DNA of 64,000 nt. Origin: Anoplolepis gracilipes. Its lineage: Eukaryota > Arthropoda > Insecta > Hymenoptera > Formicidae. Both the position numbers and the translations under genes were made by a program. This document shows positions 47,201-60,461 of the stretch, piece after piece. Numbering within the stretch: position 1 is the first letter of the stretch; every line of letters begins with the position of its first letter. The notes under the pieces were generated by a model. The model ran no database searches, was not told the origin of the DNA, and was given only the letters and a program-made list of their open reading frames with translations. Location: contig NC_132976.1 in assembly GCF_047496725.1 (NCBI RefSeq), forward strand, positions 3,084,001 to 3,148,000, written 5' to 3'.

Positions 47201-50200
47201 AGATCAAATTAGTTTCTTTTTAATGGAGCCATCCTAATTTTTTTATACAATTCTTCATTTCCTTGCAATAGTTGGCGTTATAAAAAGTTATAAAGGTATG
47301 ATAAAAACTTAAATAGTTTACGGGATATTTCATAGTTTATGTAAAATTATCGAATTAAAGTCTAAAATATCGATTTATGTATACAAATTTTAGGGTGGTT
47401 CCATTAAAATAAAAATAGCAGAGATTATATTGTTCTCAAGTGAACAAAGTTATTGTTCCACTTTATATACATGAAAGGAGTTACAAAGATACGAAGATTC
47501 ACCTGTAAATGATATTTCATTACTGCCATTTTCCCAAGGTTTGACAGTTAAATCGTGTTTACTTAGCTGTTCCATCCCCGTCTCGTTTAAGGGAACGCAA
47601 ATCAACGTGTGTTGCTGTGTCGTAAGAAGCAAGAAATCAGAATGCACATAAAAACTTGTAATATTTTTAGTGATTTCTTTTCCGTCAATCGAGAAACAAT
47701 TTGTGCAAGACAGAGCAATGATAACGTCTTTTGAGTCAATTTTTACAACTTCCAGTTGATAGCATGGCTCCCTTAAGAGTATATTTGTTGGATCAAGTTC
47801 TTCTGCATCTTTGGTATATTTGAATACAGCTGAATCTACTATTATGTAAGCCGTATCTGCATCGGGAGAAGGAATTATATGTTCTATTGAATTATCTACG
47901 GCATAAAATTTCCTATAAAGAAATTTAAGTTCATGTATCTTTTTTCATTAGATGCGTGCGATTTTTTTATGTATATGTTATGTAATACAATTTATTCACG
48001 ATATTTATTTTAATATAATTTAGAAGAAACTACATACCGTATCGGCAAAATGCCGTTTATTTTAGAATGTATTTCGTTCGGAGACAAAACGCACAAGAGA
48101 TTATGTTCACCCACAGTCACGGAGAACAATAGAATATCTTCCGCAAGCCATAAAAAATGATGCATGGTGAACATACATTTGTCAATTCCTGTTAAGTCTA
48201 AAGTTGAGCAATCGACGTTGCACGATTGTAAAACTTCGTATTCTGGTAAAACAGAATCCTACAAAATGTAATAAATTATATATGCAATAATAATTTTCTA
48301 CAAATATATTAGTTTATATTACAGTGATTACCGTTATTCGCTTGAAAAACGTTAAATTGTTATCACACGATATGGTGCAGAACATATTGCTGTTTATCAA
48401 TGATGTATTGATACTTGGTGCAAAGGCAACAGCATTTACTGGTTTTTGAGTCTGTAAAGATTGATGCGCCATTGGCGGCGGAACGATTCCGTCTCTGAAA
48501 CCAGTAACTAGCGTTTTGTTTCCATCAATAACGGCAATTACGGTATTGTCGTCTACAGTCTTGCCTCGACTATGAGTCACGCACCAATTGAAAGAGCAAA
48601 ACATAATTTCTTTCGACGTTAGAAGAATCAGTTCTTTCTGATCGTATCTTCCTGTAGTGCTCCATGTTGCATATATCAGTGGGCTGTCGATAGAAAAAAC
48701 AATGCTCTGCTTGAGATACCAGTGACAATTGTTCTCTGTCCATAACTGCAGTATTGTGTTGGACATTCCTGACTGTTCGCAAATAACAGCTAAGACATCT
48801 GAATTTGGTGACCAAAGTAAATCTTTCACCTGAAAAATACCTATTTAGAAAGATTTGAAGAATTAAAATACAAAAAGCAGAGAAATCTGGAGAACATGCA
48901 TCTTTCAATATTTAATGTGTACCGTTACTTCATTCGGTGCAAACGGAAGTGAAAAATCCGTGTATTTGAGGCCGTTTTTTTCAAAGAGTGCAACTACATG
49001 TTTATTGGCCAATCTTTGGGTTGCAGCAATTAAATTTCCTAACGGCCGCCAAGCCAAACATTCCTCCAATCCGTTAGTTGGTTCGCTGGTGTAGCATAAG
49101 GTACCCTTTCGATCGAATACTTTAAACTGTCGAAATTTCGTTAAAACATGTAGGAAACTGACAGCGAATAGAGTACCATCCCCACGCCAAGTGATTCGAG
49201 GACGACCATCATCGAGTTCGTTCGTGTTTACTTGTTCTGGCTTAGCTTTAGCTGCTGCTTTCCCTGCTGAACCATGGAACTGAGTCTCTTTTTTGCCCCA
49301 ACCAACAGTAACAAATTGCTTCTCTCCAAAGTCTTCTGAGTATAAATCCACCTGTAATATTGTAATATGTTATAATTTTATAATTATAAAATCCCAGAAA
49401 GTACACAACATTTATAATAAATATTCACAAATATTTTTACTATTTTTTTTGAGAAATATTATATAAATATTTTATACATGTATTACATTATATACATTAA
49501 AAAAAAAATTATAAAAACTATATTTAACATATTATTAAAATATAGATTAACTATTTCATATAACATGTATTTATTTTATATATATAATATTTTTATATAA
49601 TTAAAAAACAAATATTTGCTTGAATATTTATGATAAATCTTCATGATCTGTTCAATAAGATTACAAAAATATTTATAAAATATTGTAATAAATATTTGTA
49701 AAATATTCAAATAATTATTATAAATACTTCATATATTTTATAAATATTGCATACTATCTAGGATTATATAAATTATTATATATTTGTATATAAAATAATA
49801 TTTAATAAAATTATCTTGTAAAGGTACATAACATATTACCTCTGATATTATTTGAAACTCAGACACCATAACGATGACAGTTCCTGTACATGTTACAGCC
49901 GTAATGATCTCATTATCTGGACTAAGTTTCATACACTCTAGGCCATCGCTAAATGTAATTACTATCTCGTGTATAACATTGGCTCGATCTGACATATCCA
50001 ATCTGGCAATAGCACCGGATTCATAGGCGCAATATAACTCTTGCATTGCAACGCAATATTCAAATCCCACAACCTTATCATTTTCATATTCAGCAAAATT
50101 TATACTGGTAATATCACTGATATCCTCAATTGATATTGTATAGATCTGATTGCCAACTAGAATATATAAGCTAAGATAATTTGGATCGATGGCACATTGC

Positions 50201-50286
50201 AAAGATCCACGATCGTTTGCCAAAGCGATATCTTTCATAAATTCGACATTCCGGCGTCGTAGCTGATGAACTGTCAAGTTTTTCAT
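44279..50286 (-). CDS. Elp1: Elongator complex protein 1 (ELP1/IKAP)
   Basis: About 12 exons: 50286-49840, 49351-48923, 48829-48332, 48258-48038, then approximately 47914-47504, 47020-45927, 45784-45595, 45311-45045, 44952-44814, 44717-44562, 44485-44422 and 44346-44279. Total is about 1330 residues, like human ELP1 (1332). The start is MKNLTVHQLRRRNVEFMKD. The WD40 half has DFGEKQFVTVGWGKKETQFHG, RITWRGDGTLFAVSFL, EECLAWRPLGNLIA, KDLLWSPNSDVLAV and HWYLKQS. The alpha-solenoid half has GMYDFELTMFVASKSSKDPKEYIPFLNNL and AGIMFYRSGDLDRAL. A basic stretch SYRSNKNRRKQERKL near the C-terminus corresponds to the tRNA-binding loop. ELP1 scaffolds Elongator, which starts the mcm5/ncm5 modification of wobble uridine 34. 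The last two exons are short and less certain. Two introns contain repeats listed separately. Upstream of the start, 50,287-50,560 is probably its 5' UTR/promoter. Confidence 0.93.
47216..47411. mobile_element. MITE-like element in an ELP1 intron
   Basis: The left end TTTTTAATGGAGCCATCCTA continues ATTTTTTTATACAA. The reverse complement of the right end reads ATTTTAATGGAACCACCCTA continuing AAATTTGTATACA. Inverted repeats of about 32 bases therefore bound a non-coding 195-base unit. It sits between the exons ending near 47,504 and starting near 47,020. Confidence 0.7.
49410..49758 (+). repeat. Dispersed AT-rich repeat, copy 2 (in ELP1 intron 1)
   Basis: This block matches the reverse complement of 21690-22075 over nearly its whole length. 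The same ordered landmarks are present: AAATATTTTTACTATTT, ATATAAATATTTTATACA, TTTAACATATTATTAAAATA, TATTTATGATAAATC, AAGATTA near a CTGTT, and AAATAATTATTATAAATACT. The order and spacing argue against chance AT-richness alone. It lacks the central palindrome of copy 1. Non-coding. Confidence 0.7.
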
Positions 50287-50559
50287 GCTTTTAGACGGCG
50301 TCTCACGTGCACGTATCTAGGATATATAACCTTGAATCTAAAAAAAAAAACAAATACATTTCAACATAATTCGACATGGAAAAATTATAGAAAAATATGA
50401 AAGATATTTTGTGGAAGAGATACAAAATACATCTCGACACAGAATATATTTTTTAGATATTATTTTATTTACAACGCATGAGACTAACCTTATTACTCAT
50501 CTACCATGAGAAATTACAGGTATAAAGTATGCGAGAAATAAAGATAGGGAGTCTGTTCT

Positions 50560-51210
50560 TTTTTTTAAGAACATTGCCAGTATTTCGTTTGCAACCCGCT
50601 ACGCGGCGCTGAAGCGCCTTACAAATGTCACTGTTGGCGGACAGTCTAGTGTCCCGCGATTTCGTGATCCTCGATGGTGTCGGCGACGATCCGATCTTCG
50701 AATAGAACGAGCGACGAATAGAAAAAAAAAAAAAAAAAAAAAAAACAATAGACGGCAAGCGGTGATTGTTATCTCGCCTTGAGATTGGAACTTGATTCGC
50801 GCGCGAGTGGTAAGTCCGGGTTCCGGGTCAGAGTGATCGACCAACTATTGTGATTGAGTTGACAGATCAACTGACAACTGACAGCCGGACGGACGGACGG
50901 ACGGGCGGGCGGGCGATCAGCAGCGCCATCAGCAGCGCGATAAGATGAAGCGGCTGTGAAGCTCGGCCACCGCGACCAGGCCAACCGACCAACCACCGTA
51001 GCCGCGCGCGACACACGTTCACGCCGCGGGTGGAAATTAAATTAATACGCTCCTTCCCGATCGCGAGAGTTGCAATCGCGGGTTACGCGCCCCCGTGAAG
51101 TTCTACCGGCCGGTTTCCGGGACTCCGAGAGTCGGGCCGACGACGACGACGACAACGACGACGACGACGGCGGCGGCGGCGGCGGCCGTGGTAGTGGTGA
51201 CTGCTTGCTA
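50560..51210 (+). promoter_or_regulatory. GC-rich divergent promoter and probable non-coding first exon of Ubc13
   Basis: This is the most GC-rich non-coding part of the window, with GACGGACGGACGG (50,888-50,905), GACGAC repeats and a GGC run (51,132-51,185). It ends at a strong donor, GCTA|GTAAGA, at 51210/51211. A matching acceptor (TTTCTTTCACAG) ends at 52661, 15 bases before the Ubc13 start. A first non-coding exon ending at 51210 is therefore likely. ELP1 starts on the other strand at 50286, so the promoter region may be shared. A run of about 23 A at 50,721-50,743 lies on the ELP1 side. Confidence 0.5.
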
Positions 51211-51529
51211 GTAAGAATAACACGGTGGCGTTACCGTTGAAAAATCAACGACGACGACGACTTCTGCGAGAAGCGACCGTGAGGGAAAAAACTGCCATAC
51301 AACTCGTGCTCAGAGAACGCGACTGCTGATTTTACGGGGAGAGAAAGAGAGAGAGAGAGAGAGAGGGCTGAGAGAAAGAGAAATATATATCCGTACGTAT
51401 CGTAGAAACGTGTCGATCCGTATGTCGCCCATGGTGCAAATCTCCGATAACGACGACCCGGAGAACCACCCTGCCTCCCCCTCCTCCCAGATGATTCCTT
51501 TGTTTATGCGGATATGTGCGGTTGCTGTG

Positions 51530-51563
<34 letters not shown>

Positions 51564-52661
51564 TGTGTGAGAGTATTCAATTTTCGAGAAAAAAAAAATG
51601 CCAGCCAAAGATCTTTCATTTAATGTTCTTCCGAATTTGTCGCCCGCGAAAGGATCCCCCGGATCTTATCGACACTCTGTCGACGAATCCATCCACGGGG
51701 ATCTCGACATTCGGGGAGCCACACGAATATCAAGCTGCGCGCTCGCGCGCGCCTGCCCCCCCCCCCCCCCTCCCACTCCTCCTCCCCCACACACGTACAC
51801 ACGTGTTCTATACGTGTGTACGTACGTGCTCTTCTCGGTGCGGCATCTTAAGCTGTCATCAACGTTGTCAATTCACAGCCGACTCCGCCGTTCGTCCCCG
51901 ACGAGCGAATGGTTGAAAAAAAGATTATTGATTTCCGTGTCTCCCCCCGATATATGCCAAGATAGATATCCGAATATCCGGTTTGTAGATCGCATGGCGC
52001 GACTGTGCAGCATTGTGTTTTGTGTAGAAGGAAAGAGTGGGGGGAGGAGGGGAGAGAGAGAGAGAGAGAGAGAGAGAGTGAGTGAGAAAAAATTCTCGAT
52101 GTGGAATGCGAGAGATGCTGACGATGTTGCTCGAGACGATTTTTTACGTCAACATTCTCGTCTATTCTCGTTTGTAATTTAACGTGAGATGTGAACGAGA
52201 AAAGAAAGATTGCATCTGTTAATATGGCTCTATCCTTTTTGAAACAGATAACACAAATGTTTCATTTAAATTTTAAAAGATACAACTCATCGTTATTATG
52301 GATCGAAATTTGTATTGGAAATTATGTTATGGAAATTATATCAGACAGAGAGAGAGAGAAGTGTTTTAAGTTACTATGAATTATTGATAATAGAAAAAAT
52401 TTTAATAACAAAAAGATAAGCTGTTTTATTGTTGATAAGCATTTTTAAAGATTTTTGTAAACTCAAAAAAGATGAAGAACCTAAAAGATTTTCACAAGAC
52501 TTGAAGAATGAATAAATTGGATGATAAATTTCATGATCAATTTTTCACACTTTTCTTCAGGAGATTTAATTAAACATTTTTTTTTACTAAAATGTTTTAT
52601 TTTACTTATCTCTTGTGTCTGTTAACTTTTAATAAGTTTACATATTTTCTTTCTTTCACAG
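51211..52661 (+). other. Probable 5' UTR intron of Ubc13, rich in simple repeats
   Basis: The stretch holds GA runs at 51,343-51,366 and 52,050-52,078, a TA run at 51,530-51,553, and a C run of about 14 at 51,757-51,770 followed by CA/CGT sequence. Two open frames of 168 and 194 codons cross it (starting 51410 and 51598). They are driven by the repeats and show no domain. I see no gene. Confidence 0.5.
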
Positions 52662-52676
52662 ATCTTTGCATAAACA

Positions 52677-53467
52677 ATGGCTGCATTACCACGGAGGATC
52701 ATTAAAGAAACTCAAAGATTAATGCAAGAACCAGTTCCTGGTATCAGCGCTGTACCAGATGACACAAACGCTAGGTATTTTCACGTAATAGTAACGGGAC
52801 CTGAGGATTCGCCGTTCGAAGGCGGACTATTTAAACTCGAATTGTTCCTACCTGAAGATTATCCAATGTCCGCACCTAAAGTTAGATTCATTACAAAAAT
52901 ATATCATCCAAATATAGACAGGTAAAGAGAAAAAAATACATTTACTTTAATTATCGTGTACATACAAATTTTGTCTTCCTTCGAGAAAGTAATTTCTCAA
53001 TCATAATTTATTTTTTATACATCACATAAACATGCAAGATATCTCCAATAAATATAAATTTTTCTCTTCAACGATAAGCTACACAATAGCAACAATAAGC
53101 TACAAATAGCTAAAATTGCTTATGTTATATTTATATCTAAAACACACATTGATTGAGATGAAATGGACAAAGACAAATAATTTGCTCGAAAGAGAGAGAA
53201 AGAGGGAGAGAGATGTCGTTTAAAAACTTATTTCAATTATTTCACTTTATTTACAGATTGGGCAGGATCTGCTTGGATATTCTCAAGGACAAATGGAGTC
53301 CAGCGCTTCAAATTAGAACAGTTTTGTTGTCTATACAGGCACTTCTGAGCGCGCCGAATCCCGACGATCCTTTGGCAAATGATGTAGCTGAACTTTGGAA
53401 GGTCAACGAAAGCGAAGCGATACGTAATGCCAAAGAATGGACTCGAAGATACGCTATGGACAACTGA
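52677..53467 (+). CDS. ben: Ubiquitin-conjugating enzyme E2 N (Ubc13/bendless)
   Basis: Two coding exons, 52677-52921 and 53257-53467, give 151 residues. The start MAALPRRIIKETQRLMQEPVPG is one residue different in the first few from human UBE2N (MAGLPRRIIKETQRL). The UBC fold is complete: FHVIVTGPEDSPFEGGLFKLELFLPEDYP, the HPN-type motif YHPNIDRLGRICLDILKDKWSP with active-site Cys near residue 87, then LLSIQALLSAPNPDDPLANDVAELW and the end RRYAMDN. With a Uev1/Mms2 partner it builds Lys63-linked ubiquitin chains in DNA-damage tolerance and immune signalling (IMD/Toll). The fly orthologue is bendless, needed for synapse growth. The junction is at the same position as a conserved UBE2N intron, as far as I can judge. 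A non-coding 5' exon is likely upstream. Confidence 0.97.
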
Positions 53468-55482
53468 TCTCAGCCTTGTCAGATCGCCCACGACAAAGCA
53501 AAGCGACGTTATTCCTACCTTTCCCAGACTTCTGATCACCATACCCGCACCAATTGCGTATCCAGCACCTGTGTCCACAATTTTGCTAAAAAAATAATAA
53601 AAGTTTTGTAAGAGTAAAACAGAATGGATATTTTCTATATTGCTGGGGAAAATGCGAAGCACTGTTGAATTTATTCAATCGCTCATTAGAGGAATATCTT
53701 CGTAAATTAGAAGAATATCTTCGTAAATATCTTCCTACATTGAAATGTTGCGAATCTCTCTTTCTGTAAGAGAGGAGGGGGCAAAAGTTTCCCCTCTGTG
53801 AGAAGACGCGATGAGATGTGTTACAATATACATATAAATTTGAAATTGTATTGAGCAAAAATATGCTATATACAAATCTCATTGCTACGAAACCTTTTGT
53901 GCAATTTGCAATTTCCTTTTTTTTTTTTTTTTCCTTATTCCTAGTGTAGATTATTTAAAAGTGGAATTGAAAGGTTTATATTATTTAACATATTGATTCT
54001 CTTCTTGAAACAAATTTTTATTGTATATATTAACTGGTTATATATGTATATTTCTCTCTCTCGCTCTCTTTCTGTCTAAAACATAGATTTAAGTATTATT
54101 GCATATTTAGAATAGAAAGACAAAGAGAGAGAGAGAGAATGGCACAAGATTGATCAATATTATACAAATAATGTAGCTATTATTTATCACATGTCTTAGA
54201 TAATATATTAAAGAAACTACAAAGGTTTTTTCAATCTAATATAAATTTGAATATCTAATTATTTTATTCCAAGATGTATAGAGAATACTGTATAAAACCT
54301 TTTAGGTTTTCAAAATATATAAGAAAAAAATATGTTTTTGGATTTTACTCGGAAAAGTTTGACTGTATAAGTGAATAGAAATCTTCCATTATTATGTTAA
54401 TACTAATTGCCAATTATAATCGCTTAATGTGTAAATATAAGTAAAAAGAGTAGAAAAAAAAAGTCTTTGTGTCTTACAATAAATAAATTCTATTTATCAA
54501 GATACACGTAATATAAAATTTCTGCACAGGAAAAATAATAATTCCCACATATAAAATTAATTGTTTTACAAGGAATGCTTACATGAATGAGTGTAAAATA
54601 CATACGAAAAGATATACATAAATACTTTTCATCTAATGAGTAAAATTAGCAATTGTAACGAGAATATCTGCAAAAAAATATCTAAATTAACATATATTGC
54701 ATATAATTAAATAAATAGCGAAATAGTAGATACAATATCTTTGTGACAAAACAATGTGGTAAAGAAATAGTACATATATTGATATCGATACAGATATTGA
54801 TATAGAAATCTATATTTAATATACTTTTGTCATAAAGAGAAATGCATTGGCTCAATAAGATATGATAAAAATATCAGTTTATATCTAATGTACACATATT
54901 GTGACAAGTATGAACAAAAAATATATAACCAGTTAGTATATATCTTGTGAAAAAAGAAAACTACCCGAGAGAAAACTCACCTTTTTTCCTAACAATTATT
55001 ACAACAGAGAGTCTTTGTAATTTAAGGACACGGGAATAGATTAAAACAATTGTAGATAATCTGCAATAATAAAGAGATTATTATTAAGAGTTTGGGATAT
55101 ATAGAGTAGTTATTGTATGCATTAATTACATGTGTACCAGTTACAGAATTTTTCAAAGAAGCTTAATATGGCATAATAATTAACATGCATAAAATAATAA
55201 CTAAGATTCAAGAGAAAAATTTTAATGTAATGTACGTTTAATTTTTAATGTACATCATGTTCACATCATCAATTAACTATATCTCTATCTCGCGAACACA
55301 TCAGTACTCTCTACTCGTTTACTTATATAATTGCTTTATGGAAATATCTTAACATACATTGCCGTTAATTAAAAATAAAATTTTTTTTTTTATACGAGTC
55401 TCTACGTTACTGAGTTAGTAGTAACAGAATATGAAAAAATAATAACTAATGTAATAATGATTAATAAGCTTGTTTTGTTGAA

Positions 55483-55912
55483 AAGGCTTATACGAGCATA
55501 TTATAAGTGTTTTTTTTAATTTATTATATTTAAATACATAATTTGATCAAATACATAGTAAAATGTGAGATATAAATTTGATGTTTGTATGTTGATTATA
55601 TATATATACGAAAAAATTTAATATATAAAAAAAAATTTTAAATATAATAAAAAAATTCACATACTCAGATTGACTTAAAAAACGATAAAACGGTCTACAC
55701 AACTGCACGACACTGGCGAACAAGGTAATATTTCAGACATCACTTTTTGTTTCAAAGTATTGTAATTTTAAATTTAATTTATTATTGGCTGAAGAGACAA
55801 AAGTAATTGTCAAAACGTCCTATGTTTTATTATGTATTTGACTAATTTATGTATTTAAATATAATAAATAAAAAAACACCCATAGTATACTCGTATAAGC
55901 CTATTGTTTTAA
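55483..55912. mobile_element. Element with long inverted terminal repeats (about 430 bases)
   Basis: The left end reads AGGCTTATACGAGCATATTA and continues with AAGTGTTTTTTTTAATTTAT and TATATTTAAATACATAATTT. The reverse complement of the right end gives AGGCTTATACGAGTATACTA, then TGGGTGTTTTTTTATTTATT and ATATTTAAATACATAAATTA. The arms are about 85 bases with few mismatches. The centre (55,580-55,820) has no coding frame. This matches a non-autonomous DNA transposon. Confidence 0.75.
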
Positions 55913-56539
55913 TTAATTAAATAATAAAATACAAAAAGAATGCATGGAATTAAAATGGATTTCTTTCATAAAAATATCTATAGACTTAAGTGATAATAAT
56001 ACACATTTAATATTTTTGTTGTAAAAAAGTGTATCAGAAAAAGAATGATATACTTTTGATAAGAATATCAACATGAACTCAGTACTATAAAAGGATAAAA
56101 AATTAGGACATTTTATAAGAAAAAGAGCAACTTTTATCGGTGCTTCTACTTTTCATGATATTAATAGTTTTAGATTAATTTTAGACCGCTTTTATGAACG
56201 CTTCATAATGTATATATACCTCACTGCTTCATATGTCATGCGGATCAATATTTTGAAGAAATAAAACCTTTAAGACGAAAAGAAAAACGGAGGAAATGCT
56301 ATATCGTTTTTATCATCATATCATTTTGTACGAAAAAAATTCGAGATATATATATATATGCATAACTACGTTTAAACTTGAATTCAAAATTACATTTTAT
56401 TGTATCTTAGTATGGACTAGCATATACCATATACACATTCAATAGCTCACTTATAATTTATAACTTATTATACACTCACAAACATTGATAAAGACAGTCA
56501 TGATATCTTGTAGCATGTTTCATGACTGGTGAAGCTACA

Positions 56540-56566
56540 GCGCAAGCTCTATATATATAAATATAA

Positions 56567-56635
<69 letters not shown>

Positions 56636-56912
56636 TGTATGTGTAAGATATAATTATTTTTTTTATAATTATTTGTTACAAGAAAATGGCTGGGTTTCAA
56701 TTATTTCATAACGATTCTGACTGGCAATTTTGTATATGTCATTCGTACTGACTCTGCACGATCATTATTCATTATTTTATAAGGCTTAATGATATATAAA
56801 ACACACATGCTTTGCATCAACCAAATATATATATGTATATATATTTTATATATATATATATATATATAAAATATATATATGTATATATATTTTATATATA
56901 TATATATACCAT
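56540..56912. repeat. Cluster of TA microsatellites
   Basis: TA runs cover about 56,540-56,632 and 56,825-56,910. The second is itself arranged as two copies of a TATATATATGTATATATATT-type unit separated by a TA run, and can fold back on itself. Further TA runs are at 57,456-57,480, 57,505-57,525 and 57,895-57,915. All short ORFs here are low-complexity. Confidence 0.85.
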
Positions 56913-59900
56913 AAATCAGGCATTATCCGTCATACCTTCGTTAAAGAATGAGCGTGACCGTACAAATATCGTACATGTTTGGAAATAATTGCACGAAACT
57001 TTCTCTTATTTAACAACTGTGTATACTTATTTAAATTTAGAGAGAACAAAAGTTTACACATCTCTTCTCTTTCTTTACATTCATTCATACATAATTCACT
57101 AATAACCGTAGAAAAGCTAGAAAAAAAGATTGTAAGGAAAAAAATTCAGATGGATAGAGAATATCAACAGATAATATATTAAACAAGCTTATATGACTTT
57201 ACGCTTAATAAATACTTCAATATATCAGCCACACTTTAATAATTTACATATCTTTTTTTAAAATAAGAGAAATTTAGGACGAATAAAAATATTATAATTT
57301 AATATAATTACATTATTTCGTTTCTAAAAACAGACAAGAAATAAGTATCTGTATAGTCAGATTGACAGCATAAGTGGATATTGTTATTAAAATGTGGCTA
57401 CAGACATATTCACACAATCAGGGTGGCTTGCGATGGCTGAGTATTAACTTATTATGTATATATATATATATATATATATAATTTTTTCTGTATTTATATT
57501 TATATATAATTTATATATATATATATTCATCTTATTCTTAGCGTAATGACTAGATAAGTTTCAGCCACCCAATATATAACATCTTGTGTTTGATCCCATA
57601 TATTATAATCATACCTCTCTGTTGCTCAATTGAATATATGGTTAAAATTTCTATGCCAAAATTCATTATCCTAACGTATATATATATATATGATCATGAT
57701 TTATTCTAGATTTACTCTGATGATCTTTCGGCAAAGAATAAAGAACTTTTTGCATATTCATTTAAATATATTTGCCGATAAAGAATGAAGGGTTTTTTCT
57801 AGCCCACAATGATATATCGGTTCCTCATGATATGCAGTATCGTATAATATGCTTCGCTATATCCTCTTCAATCAAGTTTAATCGAGAATTACCATATATA
57901 TATATATATATATATTTATACATACATGTATTTTCATGAGACATTTCTCACGTAACTATTCTCTCGAGGTTTTCCACGCGCTTGCGCTGGTTTACATTAT
58001 AACTTGCTCTCTTTTACACATTTTATATAAGTATTAGAGACAACGAAATAAACTTTATATACATGCTTTCTTATCCGTGCGTGCCTTCCAGTGAATTGTT
58101 CCGTACGAAATGTCACGAATGTCTATGACAAATTAGAGATCTCTGAAGATATATCAGTATAATCGAAGAGTTCTCTGACTTAAATTTAGATAATACAAAT
58201 AACTCATATCTGTTACAAGTATATGTATATTTATAAAATGGAAAAATGTTTGTGTAACATGTTCCTAATCTTCCAAAAAATTAAACACTAATTTATTTAT
58301 TAGAAAATTAACATTTTCCGTCGTGTTCAGACAAGTATGACGTTTTTTTACAATACATATATTATGACAATATGTGAACACATAAATTCCATGATTCATG
58401 CAAGCGTGTTTAACGATGAAGAATTTAAAACTTGGAGGATATAAAGCGCTCATTAAACTGACGAAAATGTCTAATCAATAGATGAATCGAAAAATTATTT
58501 ATGCTATCTTCAAAAAAAGACACAAATAATTTTCAATTTGAATACAAAGTTATAATACAATTCAATGCGAATGATTTACTTGCCTTAAAAAAAAAAGATA
58601 TTTTTTTATCTTTGTTAAAAAAAATTAGATATTTTTTTACAAATAATTACGCTCTGAACCACCAAGTCCTGAACTCTATTCTTCAAACACACTCTATATA
58701 TATCTCAATGATATCAGAAGTGAAGACAACACACAAGCTTGATTTTCTTGCAAATAAGAATATGCCAATTTCAAGTAGTCTCGCACACACACACATTCAC
58801 AGACAAAATCTGAATAATTTTTGTTAAAAAATTATGCATACTTTGCTGTCCCGGTTTCGCTTCACTACTTAATGTACTTTGGCATTGAAATTTTATCAGA
58901 CATCAGGAATCTCAAAATTTGTATCATTGCACACTTCTTGATATTTGAAGCAGAAATAGTTCGAAAGTGAGAAATCTTCAGCAAAAATAGATAAAACTTA
59001 GATTATTGTGGCATATATATAGTATTTATATAGAAGAGAGAACGTATTTTTCCTTTCTTTCTTTTTTTTTATAACTTTCTAGCAGTCTATGACTCTGGCG
59101 AGAGTTGCATTTTTGGAATGGATGATTGTACCTTATTGGGATTACATATAGAGGTCATCAGTCTGTATATTTTAGAAGAAATTTTCCATTGACAAAGTCA
59201 CAGAAGTAGAGCTAGAATTCACTTTGTATGCCTATGCAATAAGAGAAGCCATATATTAAAGTGAGTACAATTTACATATTTTACATGTAAGTATTATACA
59301 TGTTGAAGTGAAGACTTACTGCAAAGCTGATATGAATAAGATGTCCATCTATATATTTATATATGTATAAGCCTTTTTTTTTTATTTATTTATTACTACA
59401 ACTATCTTTGTGAATTCGCAGACTCCTGCGGAAAATAAGTGAATTGAAAGAAATTTTATTCTGCGAAATTGAATTATATTACCGATAGTTAGAAGTTTAT
59501 TAGTGATAATGCATTTCTTGATAGTTTTTCACCAATTTTCCACAGAAATCTGCAAAATAAGATTGCTTGAAATTATCACCTCTCAAATTATTAAAATGCG
59601 TATCATGAGAAAATTTCGGCAGGTGTGAAGAGATTTCATAGAATATAAGAAAAAAAATTGTCACAATCGTTCACTTAAATAGTTTGTATCCTAAACTTTA
59701 AGTTAAAAATTTAGAGAACTTTAAGTCAAGAATTCAATCAAGTTTAAGTTTTTATTAAAACGAGTGTGAGATTAACGTACAAGAGTTCTCAAAATATCTC
59801 AAAAGAGAGATAGAAAGAGAGGATGCAAGATTCAAAAGTAGAAATTTATATCCTAAAGTGTCTAAATCGAGTGAAATCTTACATCTATAAAATCTAGACT

Positions 59901-60313
59901 CTTAAATACACAGCCATTTCTGAATATTTATAAACGTATGCTCGAAGAAGCGATCAATGCAATTTATTTGGTGAGGATAATTGTTTATAAGCTTGTAGTT
60001 TACTACATTCGCGAGAAATAAAAAGACAATTCCTCTACTTTTCCCAAAAAATATAAAACATAACGTAATTATACGTTCATTATGGAATTGTATATTTATA
60101 GCAATATTCGAAGCAAATAAAGTTCAAGTTCTTTTTTTTTTAATTGTCCAGTTTTTGGACGGCAATCAATTGATGAGGATTATTGTACGAATCAAAGGAT
60201 TTTCGAAAAATAATATCGTGCAGTGAGTGTGTTACATTATGGTTTCATTTTCATATATTCGAGTATTATAGGATAGTGTCGATCAAGCGGTATTATAGGC
60301 ATACAAGATCTAC

Positions 60314-60461
60314 TTAGGGCCACTTGCACCAACGTTGATTAACTTTAATCACCGATTAACTTATATGTTCCTCTCTTTCTCCTGAACTTATCTGAAAGAG
60401 ACAAAGATATAGTTTAATCAACGATTAAGCTAATCGGAGTTTGGTGCAAGTGGCCCTTAGT
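60314..60461. mobile_element. Palindromic MITE (about 148 bases)
   Basis: The left end reads TTAGGGCCACTTGCACCAAC, then GTTGATTAACTTTAATC. The right end is the reverse complement: GATTAAGCTAATCGGAGTTT followed by GGTGCAAGTGGCCCTTAG. The GGGCCACTTGCACCAA terminus is nearly perfect on both sides. The unit has no coding capacity. Confidence 0.85.

Noticed and set aside
51410..52182. Open frames of 168 and 194 codons upstream of Ubc13
   Set aside because: They run through C, TA and GA simple repeats, giving poly-Pro, Tyr-Ile and Arg-Glu stretches. They fit a 5' UTR/intron better than a gene.
56476..56711. Frames of 60-74 codons over TA repeats
   Set aside because: Tyr-Ile repeats from TA microsatellites on both strands; low-complexity artefact.
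58501..58827. 108-codon frame in the gene-free gap
   Set aside because: Lys/Asn/Ile-rich AT-driven translation without domain or conserved motif.
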